Source of the DNA: an uncultured Christensenella sp.
GTDB taxonomy: Bacteria; Bacillota; Clostridia; Christensenellales; Borkfalkiaceae
Reading direction: 5' to 3'
DNA length: 64,000 nt
NCBI GenBank assembly: GCA_910577055.1
Contig: CAJTKX010000003.1
Location: 62,001-126,000 of the forward strand
Shown here: one piece after another, positions 58,249 through 64,000 of the stretch
Layout of the letters: every line of letters begins with the position of its first letter
How positions within the stretch are numbered: position 1 is the stretch's first letter
The notes under the pieces: model-generated
The model's database searches: none
The model's input: the letters and a program-made list of their open reading frames with translations, nothing else
Told to the model about the DNA's origin: nothing
Made by a program: the position numbers and the translations under genes

Positions 58249-60004
58249 TCTCTTCACCTCCTTTCATTTGGGATTCGTAAACTTCACGGTAAATTTCATT
58301 CGTTTTAAGAAGTTCGTCGTGCTTTCCTACGCCTACTATCTTGCCTTCGTCCATAACGATAATTTTATCCGCGTCTTGAACGGACGCTATACGCTGAGCT
58401 ATTATAATTTTCGTTGTTTCGGGCGCGTATCTTCTCAACGCCTCCCTTATGCTCGCGTCGGTTTTGGTATCGACTGCGGAAGTCGAGTCGTCGAAAATTA
58501 TAACATTGGGCTTTTTAAGAAGGGCACGGGCAATGCACAGCCTTTGTTTTTGCCCGCCCGAAACGTTTACGCCGCCTTGACCCAAATCGTAATCGTAACC
58601 GCCCGGAAGCGCGTCGATAAACTCTTCGGCGCAAGCTTGTCTTGCAGCAAAGCGCAAGTCCTCGTCCGTGGCGTTTTCGTCGCCCCAACGAAGATTTTCG
58701 GCAACAGTGCCCGAAAATAAAACGTTCTTTTGAAGTACCATTGCGACTTTATTGCGCAGTGTATTCGTATCGTAATTTTTTACGTCAACGCCGCCGACTT
58801 TAACCGAGCCTTGGGTTGCGTCGTAAAGTCTTGGAACAAGCGAAACAAGAGAGGTTTTCCCCGAACCCGTTGCGCCGATTATACCGACCATTTCGCCCGC
58901 ATCGATTTTAAGATTGATTTCGGAAAGCACTTTTTCGTCTGCCTTCTGCGAATAAGCAAATTCTACGTTTTCGAACTCGATTGAGCCGTCTTTTACTTCG
59001 AAAACGGGGTCTTGTGGCTTTGGAAGAGTAGTTTTTTCGTTCAAAACTTCACAAATTCTGTCCATACTGCCCTTGGAAAGAAATATAAAGTTAAGGCACA
59101 TTGCAACCATTATGACGCCCGAAAGAATTTGCGCCGAATACTGTATAAGCGTTTGTATTTGGGAAGGTCTTATACCGCCTAAAATATTTCCTACCGCCAT
59201 ATTGGAACCTAACGTAAGAATTATAAGATTGACGATAAACATTACCAAAGTCACGCAAGGCATCATTACGGTAAGTATTCTTTCCGCCTTGACGGAGTAT
59301 TTATATAACTCGCCCGAAGCGTGGGTCATTTTTTCGATTTCTCTATCTTCCCTAACATAGGATTTTACTACGCGGATAGCCGTCAAATCCTCTTGCACTA
59401 CCGCGTTAAGACTATCGTACTTTTTGAACATTGTTCTGAAATACGGGATAACCTTAAACATACAGATACATACTACTACCGCAAGAAAAACAGCCGCGCA
59501 GCCGAATATAAGCGCCATCATCGGCTCTATAAACAATGTCATTACTATTGACGATATAAACAGCACGGGCGCGCGCACAAGCATTCTTATGCTCATCTGA
59601 TAAGCCATTTGCACATTGTTTACGTCGGTTGTTATGCGCGTTATCAGACTTGATGTAGAGTAGTTGTCTATGTTTGCAAACGAATAGGTTTGAAGGTTGT
59701 TATACATATCTTCCCTTAAATTATGTGCAAACCCGCAACTTGCTTTTGCGCCCAATTTACCTCCCCAAATTCCGCACAACAACGCTATAATAGCGCAAAC
59801 GACCATTATTGCGGCGTTAATTAAAATAGTGTTTGTGTCTACGGGCGGATAAGGAGCCTTTGCCGCCGCTTCCAACGCGCCGACGATATAAGTCATTCGC
59901 CAAGGAATTAAAATTTCCATCACTGCCTCGCCCACCATTACTATCGGACAAAGGATTGACGGCAGTTTATATTCCCTTACGCTTTTCAGTAAAGTCTTTA
60001 TCAT
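58241..60004 (-). CDS. ABC exporter half-transporter, degenerate-site partner
   Basis: Start at 60004 with AGGAG SD. 587 residues: six TM helices, NBD with GATGSGKTSLV, VSGGQKQRLCIARA and VIIFDDSTSAVDTKT. The catalytic Glu after Walker B is Asp (FDDSTS rather than LDEATS), which marks the non-hydrolysing site in heterodimeric exporters. Upstream gene of the pair. Confidence 0.93.
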   Translation of the reverse strand: MIKTLLKSVREYKLPSILCPIVMVGEAVMEILIPWRMTYIVGALEAAAKAPYPPVDTNTILINAAIMVVCAIIALLCGIWGGKLGAKASCGFAHNLREDMYNNLQTYSFANIDNYSTSSLITRITTDVNNVQMAYQMSIRMLVRAPVLFISSIVMTLFIEPMMALIFGCAAVFLAVVVCICMFKVIPYFRTMFKKYDSLNAVVQEDLTAIRVVKSYVREDREIEKMTHASGELYKYSVKAERILTVMMPCVTLVMFIVNLIILTLGSNMAVGNILGGIRPSQIQTLIQYSAQILSGVIMVAMCLNFIFLSKGSMDRICEVLNEKTTLPKPQDPVFEVKDGSIEFENVEFAYSQKADEKVLSEINLKIDAGEMVGIIGATGSGKTSLVSLVPRLYDATQGSVKVGGVDVKNYDTNTLRNKVAMVLQKNVLFSGTVAENLRWGDENATDEDLRFAARQACAEEFIDALPGGYDYDLGQGGVNVSGGQKQRLCIARALLKKPNVIIFDDSTSAVDTKTDASIREALRRYAPETTKIIIAQRIASVQDADKIIVMDEGKIVGVGKHDELLKTNEIYREVYESQMKGGEENE

Positions 60005-60213
60005 ACACACTCCTAAAATTTAAAATCCAACTGCAATTTTAATAGACATTATAGTTAAATTAAGACTTTTCTGTCAATTGAATTACCGTTAAAATTTAGT
60101 GAAATTATACCGCGGTTTTATTCATAATATTGCATAAATTTATAAAAATTAAATAATTTGCGCGATTTTTACGGTTCTGTCGCTGTTTAATACAATTTTA
60201 ATACATTTTTTAG

Positions 60214-60242
60214 TTGACTTATATTATTATATTATATATAAT
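60214..60242 (+). promoter_or_regulatory. Distal promoter of the thioredoxin lipoprotein
   Basis: TTGACT (60214-60219), 17-nt spacer, TATAAT (60237-60242). Confidence 0.75.
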
Positions 60243-60309
60243 TAAAATACTCTATTTAAAATCAACTAATATGCGTACGACCCAATACGACAAAAAACAC
60301 GAGTTTTAG

Positions 60310-60338
60310 TTGACTTACATTATTATATTATATATAAT
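60310..60338 (+). promoter_or_regulatory. Proximal promoter of the thioredoxin lipoprotein
   Basis: TTGACT (60310-60315), 17-nt spacer, TATAAT (60333-60338). Same hexamers and nearly the same spacer as the distal one; leader of about 70 nt to the ATG. Confidence 0.75.
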
Positions 60339-60417
60339 CAGAATACTCTATTTATCTATTTAAAATCAATTAATTTGGGTTTATCCAATACGACAAAAAA
60401 CACGAGAGGTATTATAA

Positions 60418-63400
60418 ATGAAGAAGTTTAAATCCTTGATAGCCGCATTTGTGGTTGCGCTATTATCGGCGGCTTTAATTCTGCCGATTGCCGCGTGTAA
60501 CAACGAAGAAGGCGCAGACGGAAATAACAAGATTTATGTGACCTCTTTGGGCGGAATGGCGCTTAAAGAAGTTACCGTAGAGCTTAAAAAGGACGATACA
60601 AGCCTTGGCAAGAAGCAGACCGATAACGAAGGCAAGGTTACCTATAACCTTAACAGCGGTACGAATTATACAGTAGTAGTTTCCGACTTGCCCGCGGGTT
60701 TTTTACCCAATGAAAGTTATACGGTTAAAGGCGAAGAGGAAAATTCCTATATCCGTATCAATTCGCAAGTTATAGAAAACGACACGCCCAAACGCGTTTA
60801 TCAACGCGGCGACGTTATGTACGACTTCGAAGAAACGTACTACACGTTTAGAGACGGCAAGCTGAATACGTTAACCAAGAAGCTTTCCGACTTTTTCAAG
60901 GAAGGAAAGAAAGCGGTGCTTATAGACTTCTTCTATAACACTTGCTCGGCTTGCAACAACGAGTATCCCGCACTTAGCGCGGCTTACAAGAAATATTCGG
61001 ATAAGCTTGAAATTTTGGGTATAAACGATATGCCCGATACGCTTAAAGACGAAACGCCGGCTGACTTGCAAGCAAAGGTGCAAAACGAACAAGTTCCCTA
61101 CCTTATGTGCAAGGACAGAGCGGGCGAAAGCACTTGGTTCAAAGGAATACTTACGGGTTACCCCACTGCCGTTATGATTGATAGATACGGCATAATGTGC
61201 GAGTATATGGTAGGCAACAATACCGACCAAAACTTCTGGGAAACTTGGTTTGAAACCTACACTTCCGACAACTATGCGCAAAACGTAGAACAAGGCTCGA
61301 ATGGCGAAGACGTATTCACCCCCGACGTTCCCGGCGACTTCAACGCAAGCATGCCTACGACGCTTAGCACTAACACAAACATCAACGCCACCGGCAGACC
61401 CGTTGTATTTGCAGCGGATACTTCCAACAGCAGTAACGGTTGGCCTTGGGATTTGACCGAGGACGGAACGGCGATTTACCCCACAAACAGCGGACACAAA
61501 GCTACTTTTGCGGTTATCTATGTGCAAGTCGACCTTAAAGAGGGCGAAGTATTTGCTTTCGATTACAAACTTTCCACTAACCCCAAAAACGACTACTTCT
61601 ACGTTTCGCTTGATTCGAGACTAGGCACGGGCAGACAAATTTCGATGCAGACGGGTATTCAAGATTGGCAGACGGGTTACGCTTACGTCGCGCTCGAAGA
61701 CGGCAGACACGAGATAGAATTCTCTTATTATAGGTCGCAAGCGTCCACGTCCATTGCTCTTGACGATAAAGCTTATGTAAAGAATTTGAGAATCACTACA
61801 GTAGAAGAAATGAACGCCGACCTTACCGCAAAGAATGAAACGTTCGAAATTCCTTACTTTGCAACGAGAAATTACAGTAACCGCGATAAGCAGTTCTTGA
61901 ATATCGACAGCGTTTATTTGGCAGACGACGGTTATTACCATATCGGGACCAAGGCAACTGCAAACGAGTTAGACCCCTACCTTTTGTTGGATATAACCCA
62001 CTCCACTCCTTACTTCGGCAGCAATTCAAGCAATTTATATAATTTATACCTATCCAGCGTAAGCAACGGCGGAATGATTTTGGACAACGTTGATTATACA
62101 AGAGAATTTGCGTCTTACGTTTCGTACGCCAGCAACTCGTTATATGACGGAATGATACCCGTCACCGACGAAATCAGAGATACGCTGACAACGCTTTACA
62201 ACCATTATATATCCTCCGATAAATCTTATTGGAGCGCGGACGGTTGGTTGCAGTTCTGCGTAAGCTACAAACAATTCGGCGTTCAAAAGAAGCTTTCCGA
62301 CCCCGTTAAAGGCTTGGCGTACTTCTCGGCTTTCGAAGCTTTCGAAACCACGAACGAAGAAAACTATATCCCCGTAGACGATGGCACCGGTCAGTTCTAT
62401 ATGGACGAGAAAGAAACCGAAGGCTTGTTTGTAGACGTAGAGGGTACCGATTGGGAGGATAAGGGCAACTTTAACCTTAACCCTAAAATCAACGAAGCCC
62501 ACTTTGACAGAATACTGATGCCGCGCGGATATCTATATAAATTCGTTCCGACGAAATCGGGTGCGTACAGCATAAACGGACTTGACTGTTACTACCACAC
62601 GAACGAAAACGACGCAATTATAGACGGTGAAGAAACGGACGCTTACCTTTACGACGGCAGCTTGGAATTAGCGCCGGGTTATGTTGAACCCATTTCCGAA
62701 AGCACCTCCGACAGATACAATAGAAATGAAGTTTCAAACAGCTTTAAAATTATCTACTATCTTGAAAAAGGTCAAACCTATTATATCGACGTAGCTTTCC
62801 GCGTAGTTGAAACCACGGGCGACTTTGCATTCAGAATTGACTACTTGGGCGAAACTTACAGCTATATCCACCAAGCGGCGTCCGGTGCTTACATCCTTGA
62901 TAACGACAATCATATGGCAGTGCCCCTCTATTGCGACCCCGCGCTCGATGATAGCCACACCTATTCTTTCGATGGCAAAGAACAGCAAGTTTGGTACGAC
63001 AAGAATACCGGTGGATTAATTTGGCTTGATTTTACCCAAACGTCCGCTTTGTTCGACAAATACACGATAGAGCAAATTCTCGACCCGAACAAAAAAACGG
63101 CTCAGTTTACGTTCGATATTTCAAAAGAGAAGTATATTGACGGCAACGGCAAAGAATTCGACATTTCGTTAGACCTTTTGAAGATATACGGTAGTTTGGA
63201 TAAAATTCCCGCAGTTTTGAAGGATCTTGAAATTAAGGACTACACGGATATAATGAAAGAATATCTGAGAATGTCCAAAGAAGAAAAGTCGGGTTACGGC
63301 GAAGAATATTACGGACTGTTGCCCGTAAACCAAGAGCTTTACGAAATAATTCAACTTTTTAACGCTAAATTCACGGGCTACGAGGCCGATGAAGAATGGT

Positions 63401-63444
63401 TGAGGGCTTGTTGCTTTACGATGAATGTGGGACATAATAAATAA
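60418..63444 (+). CDS. Large lipoprotein with Ig-like and thioredoxin-like domains
   Basis: 1008 residues with SD GAGAGG. Signal peptide and lipobox PIAAC (Cys27). Residues ~38-110 look like a small beta-sandwich of prealbumin/SpaA type (LKEVTVELKKDDTSLGKKQTDNEGKVTYNL in pieces). Residues ~140-275 form a thioredoxin/TlpA-like domain with redox motif CSAC (176-179) and cis-Pro context GYPTAVMIDRYG. The remaining ~730 residues are extracellular, beta-rich and Tyr/Asp-rich, unrecognised, with long polar linkers. Likely anchored outside the membrane; thiol-redox role inferred from CSAC. Confidence 0.8.
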   Translation: MKKFKSLIAAFVVALLSAALILPIAACNNEEGADGNNKIYVTSLGGMALKEVTVELKKDDTSLGKKQTDNEGKVTYNLNSGTNYTVVVSDLPAGFLPNESYTVKGEEENSYIRINSQVIENDTPKRVYQRGDVMYDFEETYYTFRDGKLNTLTKKLSDFFKEGKKAVLIDFFYNTCSACNNEYPALSAAYKKYSDKLEILGINDMPDTLKDETPADLQAKVQNEQVPYLMCKDRAGESTWFKGILTGYPTAVMIDRYGIMCEYMVGNNTDQNFWETWFETYTSDNYAQNVEQGSNGEDVFTPDVPGDFNASMPTTLSTNTNINATGRPVVFAADTSNSSNGWPWDLTEDGTAIYPTNSGHKATFAVIYVQVDLKEGEVFAFDYKLSTNPKNDYFYVSLDSRLGTGRQISMQTGIQDWQTGYAYVALEDGRHEIEFSYYRSQASTSIALDDKAYVKNLRITTVEEMNADLTAKNETFEIPYFATRNYSNRDKQFLNIDSVYLADDGYYHIGTKATANELDPYLLLDITHSTPYFGSNSSNLYNLYLSSVSNGGMILDNVDYTREFASYVSYASNSLYDGMIPVTDEIRDTLTTLYNHYISSDKSYWSADGWLQFCVSYKQFGVQKKLSDPVKGLAYFSAFEAFETTNEENYIPVDDGTGQFYMDEKETEGLFVDVEGTDWEDKGNFNLNPKINEAHFDRILMPRGYLYKFVPTKSGAYSINGLDCYYHTNENDAIIDGEETDAYLYDGSLELAPGYVEPISESTSDRYNRNEVSNSFKIIYYLEKGQTYYIDVAFRVVETTGDFAFRIDYLGETYSYIHQAASGAYILDNDNHMAVPLYCDPALDDSHTYSFDGKEQQVWYDKNTGGLIWLDFTQTSALFDKYTIEQILDPNKKTAQFTFDISKEKYIDGNGKEFDISLDLLKIYGSLDKIPAVLKDLEIKDYTDIMKEYLRMSKEEKSGYGEEYYGLLPVNQELYEIIQLFNAKFTGYEADEEWLRACCFTMNVGHNK

Positions 63445-63460
63445 ATTATTACCGTAACCG

Positions 63461-63497
63461 AAAATTTCCCTCGTATCTTCGTTACGAGGGAAAAATT
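63461..63497. terminator. Hairpin between the two lipoprotein genes
   Basis: TTCCCTCGTA/TACGAGGGAA (63466-63475 with 63483-63492) extended by A/T-rich flanks. The sequence after the stem is AAAATTTT, so termination is plausible but not clean. Confidence 0.5.
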
Positions 63498-63520
63498 TTA
63501 AAATAAATTTGAGGTAAAAA

Positions 63521-64000
63521 ATGAAAACAAAATTAAAATTACTTCTTGTTTTGCTTGCCACCTTTTGCGTGACGTTAACTTGCGCGATAATTGCGGCTTG
63601 TAACCCCGAAGACCAAGGCAACGGACCGAACGATATCGATTACGGCGACCCCGCAACCGACGGGTATCAGATTACTCTTCTTTTCCCCGACGGCACGCCC
63701 GTAACAAATAAGGACGGCGACAGTCAATTCGATATTCCGAGCATCGAGCTTACCGACGAGGACGGAAACATTGTAGACCAAAACGCTTATTCCGAAGTAA
63801 ACGCGTCGGGCGTGGCACAAATCAGCTATTATGTGCCCGGCGAGTATTATATTAAAGTTACGGATTATCCCTCGGGCTACATGTTCGACAATAAGGCCAT
63901 AAAAACATCTGCCGATAGGGCTTTCTACACGGTCAGCTTGTTCCCCGCCGCTCCCACGTCCTACCGGGTTACGGTAAATTATCCCAACGGCGACCATATG
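63521..64000 (+). CDS. Lipoprotein with Ig-like domain, partial (runs off window)
   Basis: 160 codons to the window edge, open. SD GAGG. Signal peptide with lipobox IIAAC (Cys27), then a beta-rich domain (ITLLFPDGTPVTNKDG, GVAQISYYVPGEYYIKVTDYPSGY) similar in style to the first domain of the preceding gene. A second such domain seems to start (YRVTVNYPNGDHM). Probably a paralogue with a thioredoxin-like domain to follow, but this cannot be seen. Confidence 0.75.
   Translation, partial: MKTKLKLLLVLLATFCVTLTCAIIAACNPEDQGNGPNDIDYGDPATDGYQITLLFPDGTPVTNKDGDSQFDIPSIELTDEDGNIVDQNAYSEVNASGVAQISYYVPGEYYIKVTDYPSGYMFDNKAIKTSADRAFYTVSLFPAAPTSYRVTVNYPNGDHM

Larger units (their letters stand above)
60208..60406 (+). 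repeat. Tandem direct repeat carrying a promoter in each unit
   Basis: Unit 1 is 60208-60303, unit 2 is 60304-60406. Both start TTTTAGTTGACTTA and end TACGACAAAAAACACGAG. Unit 2 has an 8-bp insertion near 60353. Unit 1 also has TAGTTGA/TCAACTA inverted arms. The rest of the intergenic stretch 60005-60207 is AT-rich with nothing further recognised. Confidence 0.85.

Noticed and set aside
60011..60406. AT-rich repeat region as a replication origin
   Set aside because: No DnaA-box-like TTATCCACA set is visible and the repeats are explained as duplicated promoters.
60871..61527. 218-codon minus-strand ORF inside the thioredoxin lipoprotein
   Set aside because: Antisense of a well-supported gene with signal peptide and SD; no domain pattern.

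Overview
The window looks like chromosomal DNA from an anaerobic, probably spore-forming member of the Clostridia (low-GC Firmicutes, perhaps an uncultured gut lineage). The support is the rimP-nusA-rnpM-ylxQ-infB-rbfA-nrnA-truB-ribF order, an uninterrupted sigK-type sigma factor, a TM1266-type hydrogenase-associated regulator, EFR1-type flavodoxin/ferredoxins, a PolC-type N-terminal region, single-chain PurL and many 'AAC' lipoboxes. Species-level placement cannot be made from sequence alone.

Layout. 0-6.3 kb: gap (partial, minus) diverges from fba (plus), followed by two paralogous membrane proteins, a lipoprotein, a solitary murG and mntP. 6.3-7.2 kb: tRNA-Pro(AGG) and tRNA-Gly(CCC), each accompanied by partial tRNA duplications, tandem repeats and strong hairpins. 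7.2-10.3 kb: a geranylgeranyl-reductase-like flavoprotein, a ferritin-like protein and a DUF5662-like protein. 10.3-37 kb: a long minus-strand block. It contains the de novo purine operon purE-purC-purF-like-purF-purM-purN-purH-purD-purL, then nrdR-ispG-truncated polC, then rimP through truB/ribF to nfo-pepP-efp-dtd. 37-41 kb: mscL and a TM1266 regulator with an SsuABC-like transporter. 41-50.5 kb: housekeeping genes (plsY, der, rluD-type, lspA, mazF, a Mn-riboswitch-linked cation exchanger, nnrD/E, birA, recX). 50.5-53.5 kb: a compact redox cassette (flavodoxin-ferredoxin / PP-loop ATPase / flavodoxin-ferredoxin) driven by two near-identical consensus promoters that leave almost no 5' UTR. 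53.5-64 kb: yigZ, tyrS, sigK, a heterodimeric ABC exporter, and large secreted lipoproteins preceded by a duplicated promoter.

The most unusual observations are: (i) a dispersed ~29-bp sequence family with seven copies, four just upstream of start codons, one inside nnrD and two coinciding with the ferredoxin Cys-motif codons of the redox cassette; (ii) the redox/PP-loop cassette itself, where one ferredoxin has lost a cluster ligand; (iii) a PolC-like protein in the canonical polC position with no PHP or polymerase domain; (iv) tandem tRNA-Gly pseudo-copies; and (v) recurrent promoters placing the -10 box 6-9 nt before the start codon, suggesting leaderless mRNAs.

All functional calls come from reading the sequence. 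No database search was run.
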